The notes below the pieces were generated by a model. That model was not told the DNA's origin, did no database searches, and saw only the letters and a program-made list of their open reading frames with translations. Both the position numbers and the translations under genes were made by a program. This document shows, in pieces, positions 7,921 through 14,789 of a stretch of DNA of 32,607 nt (the first letter of the stretch is position 1; each line of letters starts with the position of its first letter). Source of the stretch: Polaromonas sp. (GTDB lineage: Bacteria > Pseudomonadota > Gammaproteobacteria > Burkholderiales > Burkholderiaceae_C); the NCBI GenBank assembly GCA_030655515.1, contig JAURVI010000040.1:1-32607 (forward strand), in the 5' to 3' direction.

Positions 7921-8146
7921 CGCGAAGACTTCTTCCAGAGACCTGCATCGGCGAGGCGCCGAACCAAGGCGCCGCGTTTTCCATGCTGGGCCATGAACTG
8001 AACCAGCTTCTGATCGAAGTCGGCTCGGGCTGCGCACAGCGCATAGGCATCGGCTAAATCGACGAGCGCACGCGCAGTTCCGCCACCTGCTTCGGGCTCA
8101 GTGGCTCGTCGATAGCGACGAATTCGTAGTACTGGTATTCGCTCAT
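7917..8146 (-). pseudogene. Internally deleted remnant of the partner gene upstream of the small conserved protein
   Basis: The N-terminus MSEYQYYEFVAIDEPLSPKQ, starting at 8146, and the C-terminus DLADAYALCAARADFDQKL...RRLADAGLWKKSSR, ending at 7917, belong to the two ends of one larger family. I recall that family as several hundred residues long and sitting directly before the 112-residue gene. Here the ends are joined with the middle missing and the frame shifted: the first frame stops after about 30 codons (ELRVRSSI-stop, near 8057), while the C-terminal piece is read in another frame. The join lies around 8060-8075. No protein function is known to me. Confidence 0.6.
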
Positions 8147-8227
8147 CACGATTCACTTTCTGCGAAATGAAGCCATTTCCATTTTCGGCGCATTTATCAC
8201 GAATACGTTGGGCATCGGGCGATGCGA

Positions 8228-8404
8228 TCAATGGCATTCATTCGCCGATTCGATACCGCCACGAAAGGCGAGCTTGCCTTCGAGAGCGGGCGCGGAGAAC
8301 AGGTCGCACAAAGCGCGGCAGATGATCAGGTCCTGTTCCACCTGGCGCAGATCGGGCCACGGGGCATGGGTACGCCAAGCCTGGATGTAGGCCAGCGGGA
8401 TCAT
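8228..8404 (-). pseudogene. AbiEii-type nucleotidyltransferase toxin, only the first ~50 residues left (pair 2)
   Basis: A 58-codon frame begins MIPLAYIQAWRTHAPWPDLR, then QVEQDLIICRALCDLFSAP and GKLAFRGG. This is the N-terminus of the AbiEii nucleotidyltransferases that pair with the AbiEi at 8401-9219. Intact members continue RGGTAINK into the catalytic site. Here similarity stops at residue 50 (about 8255), and the frame ends IESANECH-stop. The start overlaps the antitoxin stop as ATGA. The remaining 80 bp to the next remnant (8147-8227) shows no gene. Confidence 0.75.
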
Positions 8405-9219
8405 GTATCGAGCTCCACGGTGTCATTGATCAGGAGCTTCCAGCGGGCAATCTTTTCGGCCTCTTCCGCCAGCGCCGGGATGAGCGACTTGACCGCCGGA
8501 TCCAAAGGGACAAAGGTCTTGGCCTTGCTGGCTTGTGCAGCAAGTGCATCCGAGGTCTTGGCGTGCCCAGCCAGTTCCAGCAGATAGCCCAGCCGCCGAA
8601 CCACTGAGCCCTCGTAAGCCAGGGCAACCTTGGCGAGACGGCGCGGATCGGCCTTGCCACCGATGTCCTTCGCCACCTGCGCGACGCCGTTGACGCCACC
8701 CGCATCGTGGAGGTAGCGAGCGCAGTCAAGCAAGGTCAGCTCGACACCAGCAAGCTGAGCGTAGCCAGCGGGCGTATTCAACCGATCCAGGAATTCGGGC
8801 TGGTTCACGGCAGAAAAAACCTGTTGTGTCTGAAACAGGAACTGCAGGCGGTGGCGCCCGACATTCAGATCACGCAACTGCCTGGGCACCACGACCTGGA
8901 ACACCATGGCGGCCTGATGGGACGAGCCGTGCCAGGCTGCAGCCCGAAACAGCGACACCCGATAATCCAGGCCTTGATGCTGCATCAACGGCCCAATCCA
9001 TTGAGCGGGGTCCGGGGCGCCGGCAGACCGGTCTTCCGGCCGCAGGATCAGATAAAAGCCACGGCGCGGATGCGCCAGCTTGGTCTTCTTGATGAGCCGC
9101 AGGGCGGCCGCCGCGAACGCAGCCTCGGAAAGACCCAGCACGCCTCTGGCTTCTTCACTGGTGAAGAAGCCGGCTCCATCAGCCAATTTCTGTTCGACAA
9201 AGGATTCGAGCGGACGCAT
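8401..9219 (-). CDS. abiEi: AbiEi-family antitoxin / autorepressor (type IV TA, pair 2), toxin partner broken
   Basis: A 272-residue protein with an intact N-terminal winged-helix region (about 1-60: SFVEQKLADGAGFFTSEEAR, then LIKKTKLAHPRRGFYLIL). It is followed by the AbiEi C-terminal domain with DYRVSLFRAAAWHGSSHQAA, FQVVVPRQLRD and VELTLLDCARYLHDAGGVNG. AbiEi proteins neutralise AbiEii without binding it directly and repress their own operon by binding inverted repeats upstream. Such a repeat is present at 9229-9265. The downstream toxin is reduced to a stub, so this is an orphan antitoxin. It could persist as a plain regulator, as an anti-addiction gene against related toxins, or as a not yet decayed relic. 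Confidence 0.85.
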   Translation of the reverse strand: MRPLESFVEQKLADGAGFFTSEEARGVLGLSEAAFAAAALRLIKKTKLAHPRRGFYLILRPEDRSAGAPDPAQWIGPLMQHQGLDYRVSLFRAAAWHGSSHQAAMVFQVVVPRQLRDLNVGRHRLQFLFQTQQVFSAVNQPEFLDRLNTPAGYAQLAGVELTLLDCARYLHDAGGVNGVAQVAKDIGGKADPRRLAKVALAYEGSVVRRLGYLLELAGHAKTSDALAAQASKAKTFVPLDPAVKSLIPALAEEAEKIARWKLLINDTVELDT

Positions 9220-9228
9220 GCCGCATCA

Positions 9229-9265
9229 TACGCAAAATCAACCGATAAACGTCGTTTTTTGCGTA
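9229..9265 (-). promoter_or_regulatory. Inverted-repeat operator upstream of abiEi
   Basis: TACGCAAAA (9229-9237) and TTTTGCGTA (9257-9265) form a perfect 9-bp inverted repeat with a 19-bp gap, ending 10 bp before the abiEi start. AbiEi repressors are known to bind inverted repeats at their promoters. A -10-like TATGAT on the minus strand overlaps the proximal arm, only 5 nt before the ATG. Confidence 0.55.
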
Positions 9266-9274
9266 CGATCAGGG

Positions 9275-9292
9275 TTACTCCCATTCAATCGT
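9275..9292 (-). repeat. Putative attR within the guaA 3' end
   Basis: The last six codons of guaA (TIEWE-stop) form the right copy of the 18-bp repeat found at 5939-5956 (16 of 18 identical). Insertion here leaves guaA intact because the incoming copy restores the codons. Confidence 0.65.
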
Positions 9293-10888
9293 CGCCGGCG
9301 GCTTGCTGCTCACGTCGTAGGTCACGCGGTTGATGCCGCGCACTTCGTTGATGATGCGGCTGGAGACCTTCTTGAGCAGTGCGTACGGCAGTTCGGCCCA
9401 GTCTGCGGTCATGAAGTCGCTGGTCTGCACGGCGCGCAGGGCCACCACGTAGTCGTAGGTGCGGCCGTCGCCCATCACGCCGACGCTTTTGACCGGCAAA
9501 AACACCGCGAAAGCCTGGCTGGTCAGGTCGTACCAGCTTTTCCCGCTGTCATCGTCCTGAAAGTTGCGAAGCTCTTCGATGAAGATAGCGTCGGCCTGTC
9601 TCAGCAAATCGGCGTATTCCTTTTTGACTTCGCCCAGAATCCGCACACCCAGGCCCGGCCCCGGGAAGGGGTGACGGTACACCATGTGGTACGGCAAACC
9701 CAGCGCCAGGCCCAGCTCGCGCACTTCGTCCTTGAACAACTCGCGCAGGGGCTCCAACAACTGGAGGCCGAGTTGCTCAGGCAAGCCGCCCACATTGTGG
9801 TGGCTTTTGATGGTCACGGCTTTTTTGGTCTTGGCGCCGCCGCTCTCAATGACGTCGGGATAGATCGTGCCTTGAGCCAGCCATGCCACGTGGCGCGACT
9901 GGTCGTTCTTGAGTTTGCCCGCTTCGGCCTTGAAGACTTCCACAAATTCGCGGCCAATGATCTTGCGCTTGGCTTCGGGCTCGCTCACGCCCTTCAGGTG
10001 CCCCAGAAACTGATCGGCGGCATCGACCCGGATCACCTTGGCGTGCAGCTTGCCGACAAACATGTCCATCACCAGGTCGCCTTCGTTCAGACGCAGCAGG
10101 CCATGGTCAACGAACACGCAGGTAAGCTGGTCACCGATGGCCCGGTGGATCAGCGCGGCCGCGACCGAGGAATCCACACCGCCGGACAGCCCCAGAATCA
10201 CCTCATCCTTGCCGACCTGGGCGCGGATTGTTTCAACGGCCTCGCTGATGTAGTCTCCCATGATCCAGTCAGCCCGGGTCCCGCAAATATCCAGTACAAA
10301 GCGCTCCAGAATCGCCGCGCCGCGTTGGGTGTGGGTGACTTCAGGGTGAAACTGCACACCGTAAAACCGGCGTTCTTCGTCGGCCATGCCGGCAATCGGG
10401 CAACTGGGAGTCGAGGCCATCAGCTTGAAGCCATGGGGCAGCTCGGTGACCTTGTCGCCATGGCTCATCCAGACCTGCAGCATGCCGTGGCCTTGTGGCG
10501 TCGCGTAGTCCTGTATGCCTTCGAGCAACTGGGTGTGACCATGCGCCCGCACGTCGGCGTGCCCGAACTCGCGCTTGCTACTGGGCGCGACCAGCCCGCC
10601 GAGCTGCACCGCCATCGTGAACATGCCATAACAAATGCCCAGCACCGGAATGCCGAGTTCGTAGACCACCTGCGGCGCCCGCAGGTCATGCTCTTCATAC
10701 GTGCTGGCGTGGCTGCCCGACAGGATGATGCCCTTGAGCTGGCCGTCTTTGGCATACTCGCGCACCCAGTCGCTTGTCACATCGCAGGGATGGACTTCAC
10801 AGAACACATGGGCTTCCCGGATGCGGCGGGCAATGAGCTGGGTGACCTGGGAGCCGAAATCAAGAATGAGGATTTTTTGGTGCTGCAT
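9275..10888 (-). CDS. guaA: GMP synthase (glutamine-hydrolysing)
   Basis: The 537-residue enzyme amidates XMP to GMP with ATP and glutamine, the last step of guanine nucleotide synthesis. The class I glutamine amidotransferase domain occupies about residues 1-205, with nucleophile Cys86 in GICYGM. The PP-loop ATP pyrophosphatase motif [10 protein letters not shown] is near residue 235. The dimerisation domain ends in the family's invariant PPATIEWE. The frame is intact despite the island junction at its last codons. It lies 124 bp downstream of guaB on the same strand, separated by a palindromic repeat (10931-11010), so co-transcription is likely but possibly modulated by that structure. Confidence 0.97.
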   Translation of the reverse strand: MQHQKILILDFGSQVTQLIARRIREAHVFCEVHPCDVTSDWVREYAKDGQLKGIILSGSHASTYEEHDLRAPQVVYELGIPVLGICYGMFTMAVQLGGLVAPSSKREFGHADVRAHGHTQLLEGIQDYATPQGHGMLQVWMSHGDKVTELPHGFKLMASTPSCPIAGMADEERRFYGVQFHPEVTHTQRGAAILERFVLDICGTRADWIMGDYISEAVETIRAQVGKDEVILGLSGGVDSSVAAALIHRAIGDQLTCVFVDHGLLRLNEGDLVMDMFVGKLHAKVIRVDAADQFLGHLKGVSEPEAKRKIIGREFVEVFKAEAGKLKNDQSRHVAWLAQGTIYPDVIESGGAKTKKAVTIKSHHNVGGLPEQLGLQLLEPLRELFKDEVRELGLALGLPYHMVYRHPFPGPGLGVRILGEVKKEYADLLRQADAIFIEELRNFQDDDSGKSWYDLTSQAFAVFLPVKSVGVMGDGRTYDYVVALRAVQTSDFMTADWAELPYALLKKVSSRIINEVRGINRVTYDVSSKPPATIEWE

Positions 10889-10930
10889 TTGATTTGGTCA
10901 ATCGCCACGGACCGTCGAAAGTTTGAAGAC

Positions 10931-11010
10931 AATTTTCCGACGGGCCGCCCCTAGAAAAATTAGCCCCCTCGGGGGCAGCGCAGTACACGCAGTGACAAGC
11001 GTGGGGGCCA
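10931..11010 (+). repeat. Palindromic dispersed repeat P, copy 1 (guaB-guaA gap)
   Basis: An 80-bp element beginning AATTTTCCGACGGGCCGCCC, containing the hairpin GCCCCCTCGGGGGC, and ending ACAAGCGTGGGGGCCA. It differs from copy 4 (28423-28503) by only about six changes including one 1-base indel. It ends 2 bp from the guaB stop codon. Confidence 0.85.
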
Positions 11011-11012
11011 CA

Positions 11013-12482
11013 TCAATCCGCCCGGTAGTTCGGCGCTTCCTTGGTGATCTGTACGTCGTGGACATGGCTTTCGCGGATGCCAGCCGCCGTGATCTCGACA
11101 AACTCGGCCTTGCTTCGCAAGTCTTCGATGGTCGCACAGCCGCAGTAACCCATGCTGGCGCGCAGGCCGCCGGCCATCTGGTACACGATGCCGACCATCG
11201 AGCCTTTGTAGGGCACGCGGCCTTCAATGCCTTCAGGCACCAGCTTGTCGGCATTCGGGTTGCCGGTGGTGGCTTCCTGAAAGTAACGGTCGGCACTGCC
11301 CTGCTGCATCGCGCCGATGCTGCCCATGCCGCGGTAGCTTTTGTAACTGCGGCCCTGGAACAAGATAACTTCGCCGGGGGCTTCTTCAGTGCCGGCAAAC
11401 ATGCCGCCCATCATCACCGTGGCGGCACCCGCGGCGATGGCCTTGGCAATATCGCCACTGTAACGGATGCCGCCGTCGGCAATCAGGGGAATGCCGGTGC
11501 CGCGCAAGGCGGTCGCCACGCTGTCGATGGCCATGATTTGCGGCACACCGACCCCAGCCACAATACGGGTGGTGCAGATGCTGCCGGGGCCGATGCCGAC
11601 TTTAACGGCATCGGCTCCAGCCTCGGCCAGCGCCAGCGCAGCCGCACCGGTGGCAATGTTGCCGCCGATCACGTCAACCTGCGGGTAGTTCTGTTTGACC
11701 CAGCGAACACGCTCGATCACGCCCTTGCTGTGCCCATGGGCGGTATCCACCACGATGGCGTCGACACCGGCCCTGACCAGGGCTTCGACACGTTCTTCCG
11801 TGCCTTCCCCCACGCCGACGGCTGCACCGACGCGCAACTGACCGTGCGCATCCCGCGCGGCATTGGGGAAGTTGGTCTGCTTGGTGATGTCCTTGACGGT
11901 GATCAGGCCCATGAGCTCAAAGTCGTCGTTGACCACGAGCACGCGTTCGAGCTTGTGTTTGTTGAGCAAGGCCTTGGCCTCGGCGGCAGAAGTACCTTCC
12001 TTGACCGTGATCAGCTTCTCGCGCGGCGTCATGATCTGGTGGGCCTTGACGTCGTAGCGGGTTTCAAAGCGCAGGTCGCGACTGGTCACGATGCCGACCA
12101 CCTTGCCTCCGTCACACACCGGAAAGCCGGAGATGCCGAGCTGCTCGGACAGTTCCAGAATCTGCAGCACGGTGTGCTCGGGCGTGATGACCACGGGATC
12201 GCGCACCACGCCGGACTCATAACGCTTGACCTTGGCCACATGGGCGGCCTGCTCCTTCGGCGTGAGGTTTTTATGCACAATGCCGATGCCGCCCTCCTGC
12301 GCAATCGCAATGGCCAGCCGGGCTTCGGTGACGGTGTCCATCGCGGCCGACACCAGCGGCAAATTCAGGCGGATGTTTCGGGAGAACTGGGTGGAAAGCG
12401 AGGTGTCCTTGGGCAGGACCTGGGAGAACGCTGGCACCAGCAATACGTCGTCGAAGGTGAGCGCTTTGCCGAGTAGGCGCAT
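11013..12482 (-). CDS. guaB: IMP dehydrogenase
   Basis: The 489-residue enzyme oxidises IMP to XMP with NAD, the rate-setting step of guanine nucleotide synthesis, feeding GuaA next door. Catalytic Cys303 sits in GPGSICTTR. The substrate loop has DGGIRYSGD, and the flap has [14 protein letters not shown]. Residues about 95-210 hold two CBS domains ([19 protein letters not shown] in the second). The frame is open upstream to 12749, but the family start is ATG at 12482 ([18 protein letters not shown]), with GGAG 8 nt before it. A -10-like TACAAT lies at 12504-12509 on the minus strand without a clear -35. Confidence 0.97.
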   Translation of the reverse strand: MRLLGKALTFDDVLLVPAFSQVLPKDTSLSTQFSRNIRLNLPLVSAAMDTVTEARLAIAIAQEGGIGIVHKNLTPKEQAAHVAKVKRYESGVVRDPVVITPEHTVLQILELSEQLGISGFPVCDGGKVVGIVTSRDLRFETRYDVKAHQIMTPREKLITVKEGTSAAEAKALLNKHKLERVLVVNDDFELMGLITVKDITKQTNFPNAARDAHGQLRVGAAVGVGEGTEERVEALVRAGVDAIVVDTAHGHSKGVIERVRWVKQNYPQVDVIGGNIATGAAALALAEAGADAVKVGIGPGSICTTRIVAGVGVPQIMAIDSVATALRGTGIPLIADGGIRYSGDIAKAIAAGAATVMMGGMFAGTEEAPGEVILFQGRSYKSYRGMGSIGAMQQGSADRYFQEATTGNPNADKLVPEGIEGRVPYKGSMVGIVYQMAGGLRASMGYCGCATIEDLRSKAEFVEITAAGIRESHVHDVQITKEAPNYRAD

Positions 12483-12534
12483 AGGGATAGCTCCAAAAGC
12501 ACGATTGTACCCGCGCCGGACGGTACAAACCCTA

Positions 12535-12702
12535 GTACTGCAACCCGGAAGTAGCGAAACATCATGAAAGTGATGGATTCGTGCCCAGGGCAAGGCGCAA
12601 GCCGCAAGCCGCCGCGAAGGCTGGCCGCCTTCGCAAGGGTGGCAACGCCGCCATGGGTGCGAAGACGCGCTTTCATGTTTCGATATTTTTGGGTTGCAGT
12701 AC
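12535..12702. repeat. 168-bp inverted-repeat (MITE-like) hairpin element upstream of guaB
   Basis: The gap 12483-12796 holds no gene I can support. It contains the guaB leader and this element. Perfect 12-bp ends GTACTGCAACCC (12535-12546) and GGGTTGCAGTAC (12691-12702) continue inward as an imperfect inverted repeat to 12570 and 12670 (CGAAACAT...GAAAG matching its complement). The interior folds further around CGAAGGCTGGCCGCCTTCG. Small size, terminal inverted repeats and lack of coding capacity fit a MITE or other non-autonomous element, though a structured RNA is also possible. No clear target duplication is visible. Confidence 0.6.
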
Positions 12703-12796
12703 CAGCGCTTGAACGGAGCACGCCACGTTACAAAAAAGGCGGTCGGCACCGGCGTCGCAACTCCCCATCAAGGGGCCACAGCGCTACACTGAAACC

Positions 12797-13327
12797 ATGG
12801 ATATGAAAATCACGCCCAAACGCTTCGTCTTGGCCCTTGCGGGTTGGTTTTTTGCACTGAGCGCCGCAGCCCAGTGGCAATGGCTGGACAAAGACGGGCG
12901 CAAGGTCTTTAGCGACCGACCGCCGACATCAGACATCAAGGACAAAGACATTCTCAAGCAGCCAGGCGGCCGGGGGCGAGCCAGCCCAGGTGCGACTCCC
13001 GTCGAAGCCGCCGAGGCGCCAGTCCCCGCTGCGGCATCGGCCACCAAAGCCAACGCGCCCAAGCTGTCCGGCAAAGATACCGGGCTGGAAGCGAAGAAAA
13101 AGAAGCTTGAGGAAGAAGAAGCCGCAAAAAAGAAAACCGAAGAAGAAAAAGTAGCCCAAGCCAAGGCTGATAACTGCGCGCTTGCCAAAAAGGGACTGGC
13201 CACTGTTCAGTCCGGTATACGGATCAGCACCATCAACGCCAAAGGCGAACGCGAGTTCATGGATGACAATGCGCGCGCGGCGGAAAGCAAACGCCTGCAG
13301 TCCATCGTGGACAGCGACTGCAAATAA
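12797..13327 (+). CDS. Exported DUF4124-domain protein
   Basis: A 176-residue protein with a signal peptide (about residues 8-25, FVLALAGWFFALSAAAQ) and an N-terminal DUF4124 domain recognised by WQWLDKDGRKVFSDRPPTSD. This short domain of unknown function is common in periplasmic proteins of beta- and gammaproteobacteria. The middle is Pro/Ala-rich, then comes a highly charged Lys/Glu coiled coil (about 95-125). Two cysteines follow, in DNCALAKKG and the terminal SDCK, which could form a disulfide. It stands alone, divergent from guaB. Role unknown. Confidence 0.85.
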   Translation: MDMKITPKRFVLALAGWFFALSAAAQWQWLDKDGRKVFSDRPPTSDIKDKDILKQPGGRGRASPGATPVEAAEAPVPAAASATKANAPKLSGKDTGLEAKKKKLEEEEAAKKKTEEEKVAQAKADNCALAKKGLATVQSGIRISTINAKGEREFMDDNARAAESKRLQSIVDSDCK

Positions 13328-13375
13328 GGCCAGGCTCGCCACGGCGACAGGTGGTGTGGGCGTCGCCCCCGCTTG

Positions 13376-13705
13376 TCAATAACCGGCTTTGGCGCCGGCC
13401 CTTTTTTTGGCAAACAGCCCTGATTTTTTCACACCCTGCCGGCTGAAACGCTCGCGTCGCGCTACCTTCGGATCGACCCGCAGTGCGCGGTAGATTTCCA
13501 GCCGGTCCTGCTCGCGCAGCACCTGCTGCAAACCGGTTTTTCTTCCCCAGATGCCGATCGCCAATCGGCTCAGCGCGAGCTCCGGAAATTCCGCCAACAG
13601 GCCGCTGGCCTCAATGGCCTGCGCCACAGTGCTGCTGTTCGGCAGCACCAGAGGCCACTCGCGCACGGTGCGAGGCGCAGGAGAATAAATCAGAAGGACG
13701 TTCAA
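13376..13705 (-). CDS. rnfH: RnfH family protein (UPF0125, RatB-like)
   Basis: A 109-residue member of the RnfH/RatB family, a ubiquitin-like beta-grasp fold whose function remains unclear. Visible family features: SSTVAQAIEASGLLAEFPEL, IGIWGRKT, and REQDRLEIYRALRVDPKVAR followed by a basic tail. The start codon is TTG at 13705. GAGG, overlapping the ratA stop codon, sits 7 nt upstream, so translation is likely coupled to ratA. The ratA-rnfH pairing next to smpB is conserved in proteobacteria; no rnf electron-transport genes are nearby. Confidence 0.9.
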   Translation of the reverse strand: MNVLLIYSPAPRTVREWPLVLPNSSTVAQAIEASGLLAEFPELALSRLAIGIWGRKTGLQQVLREQDRLEIYRALRVDPKVARRERFSRQGVKKSGLFAKKRAGAKAGY

Positions 13706-13714
13706 GAAAACGCC

Positions 13715-14161
13715 TCAGATTTCGCCATACACCTGAGCCGCCCTTTTCACGAAGGCGTCGACCAGGCTGCCGGCGATCTTGTCAAACACCGGGCCAACCA
13801 GCGCGGCCAGCGCGGCGTTGTCAAAATCGTAGCGCAAGGCAAGACTGACCTTGCAGGCGCGCTGGCTGCCGTCGCCTAGCGGCGTGAACTCCCAATCGCC
13901 ATCGAGCTTTGAAAAAGGACCCTTGACGAGCTGGAGCGAAACCTTGCGGTCCTGGACATGGGTGTTGCGCGTGGTAAAGCTTTGCCGGATGCCGGCGAAC
14001 GAGATGCCGATATTGGCCGTCATGCCCTGCGCGCCCTCTTCGACCACCTGGGCCTGGTTGCACCAGGGCAAAAATTGCGGGTAGCTGGCAACGTCGGTGA
14101 CCAAGGCAAACATTTCGGCTGCGCTGTACCAGATAAGAACGGACTTGTGAACGATTTTCAT
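13715..14161 (-). CDS. ratA: RatA-type START/coenzyme Q-binding (Coq10-like) protein
   Basis: A 148-residue SRPBCC/START-domain protein. E. coli RatA was reported to hinder 70S ribosome assembly, while relatives (Coq10) bind ubiquinone; which applies here cannot be told from sequence. Hallmarks: [46 protein letters not shown] and the C-terminal helix [13 protein letters not shown] chose ATG at 14161 over an extension to 14182 because the family begins at this point. Divergent from smpB. Confidence 0.92.
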   Translation of the reverse strand: MKIVHKSVLIWYSAAEMFALVTDVASYPQFLPWCNQAQVVEEGAQGMTANIGISFAGIRQSFTTRNTHVQDRKVSLQLVKGPFSKLDGDWEFTPLGDGSQRACKVSLALRYDFDNAALAALVGPVFDKIAGSLVDAFVKRAAQVYGEI

Positions 14162-14187
14162 ACAATCAGAGGTTGGGCGCAATTGTA
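14161..14187. promoter_or_regulatory. Facing -10-like elements in the ratA/smpB divergent gap
   Basis: TACAAT at 14161-14166 reads toward smpB, and its complement ATTGTA at 14182-14187 is a TACAAT reading toward ratA. Predicted start sites would fall within a few bases of each other. The -35 matches are weak, so this is only a candidate. Confidence 0.3.
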
Positions 14188-14217
14188 TTAGCCGATGCCG
14201 CCCCTACCTTGACTGCC

Positions 14218-14751
14218 ATGGCCTCCAAAGAAGCATCCTCCTCCAAAAAACCCGCCGCGGCCTCCTCCGGAAAAGCGGCCACAAAAGCCGAAGCCACCGC
14301 GGTACGGATTGCCGACAACAAAAAAGCCACTTACAACTACCACATTGAAGAGCGTTTCGAAGCCGGCATGGTGCTTGAAGGCTGGGAGGTCAAGTCGGTG
14401 CGCGAAGGCAAAGTGCAACTGACCGACGGCTACGTCGTGATCCGCAACGGCGAACTGTTCCTCATCGGCTGCCAGATCAACCCGCTGGGCACCGCCTCCA
14501 CCCATGTCCGTCCGGACTCGGTGCGGACCAAAAAACTTCTGCTGCACAAGGACCAGATTCGCCGGCTGGTAGGCAAGATTGAACAGAAAGGCTTTACCCT
14601 GGTGCCGTTGAACATGCACTGGAAGTCAGGCAAGGTCAAATGCGAAATCGGCCTGGCCAAAGGCAAGGGCGAGCACGACAAGCGCGAGACCATCAAGGAC
14701 CGCGAAGGCAAGCGCGAGGTTGAGCGGGCGATGAAGTCCAGAAGCCGCTGA
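14218..14751 (+). CDS. smpB: SsrA (tmRNA)-binding protein SmpB
   Basis: A 177-residue tmRNA partner that delivers SsrA to stalled ribosomes for trans-translation. The oligonucleotide-binding barrel carries the family signatures [35 protein letters not shown] and [16 protein letters not shown]. The basic tail ([20 protein letters not shown]) is the segment that enters the decoding site. The N-terminus has a Ser/Ala/Lys-rich extension of about 25 residues ([20 protein letters not shown]). ATG at 14218 is preferred to an upstream TTG. No tmRNA gene is in this window. Confidence 0.96.
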   Translation: MASKEASSSKKPAAASSGKAATKAEATAVRIADNKKATYNYHIEERFEAGMVLEGWEVKSVREGKVQLTDGYVVIRNGELFLIGCQINPLGTASTHVRPDSVRTKKLLLHKDQIRRLVGKIEQKGFTLVPLNMHWKSGKVKCEIGLAKGKGEHDKRETIKDREGKREVERAMKSRSR

Positions 14752-14789
14752 CAAGGCACCGCACGCCAGCCAAAAGTTAAGCCCTGACG

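Larger units (their letters stand above)
5939..9292. mobile_element. Remnant genomic island at the guaA 3' end, carrying decayed toxin-antitoxin genes
   Basis: A 3.3-kb block lies between two copies of an 18-bp sequence, one of them the terminal codons of guaA. The 3' end of guaA is a known integration site for tyrosine-recombinase islands. Between the repeats every gene is accessory: two AbiE-type pairs, a HigBA-like pair, a small conserved gene and a deleted gene. The left 130 bp is noticeably AT-rich compared with its surroundings. No integrase or relaxase frame is present, so the element is either decayed or was mobilised in trans. The cus operon to the left is also typical island cargo, so the 5939 repeat could instead be an internal junction of tandem islands. 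Boundaries are seen directly; the mechanism is inferred. Confidence 0.6.

Noticed and set aside
5939..9292. CRISPR array, phage structural genes or a new multi-gene defence operon in the island
   Set aside because: No regularly spaced repeats, capsid, portal or nuclease genes are seen. All recognisable genes are toxin-antitoxin members or fragments.
12483..12749. N-terminal extension of guaB
   Set aside because: The added 89 residues come from the inverted-repeat element and leader. The family start and a ribosome site are at 12482.
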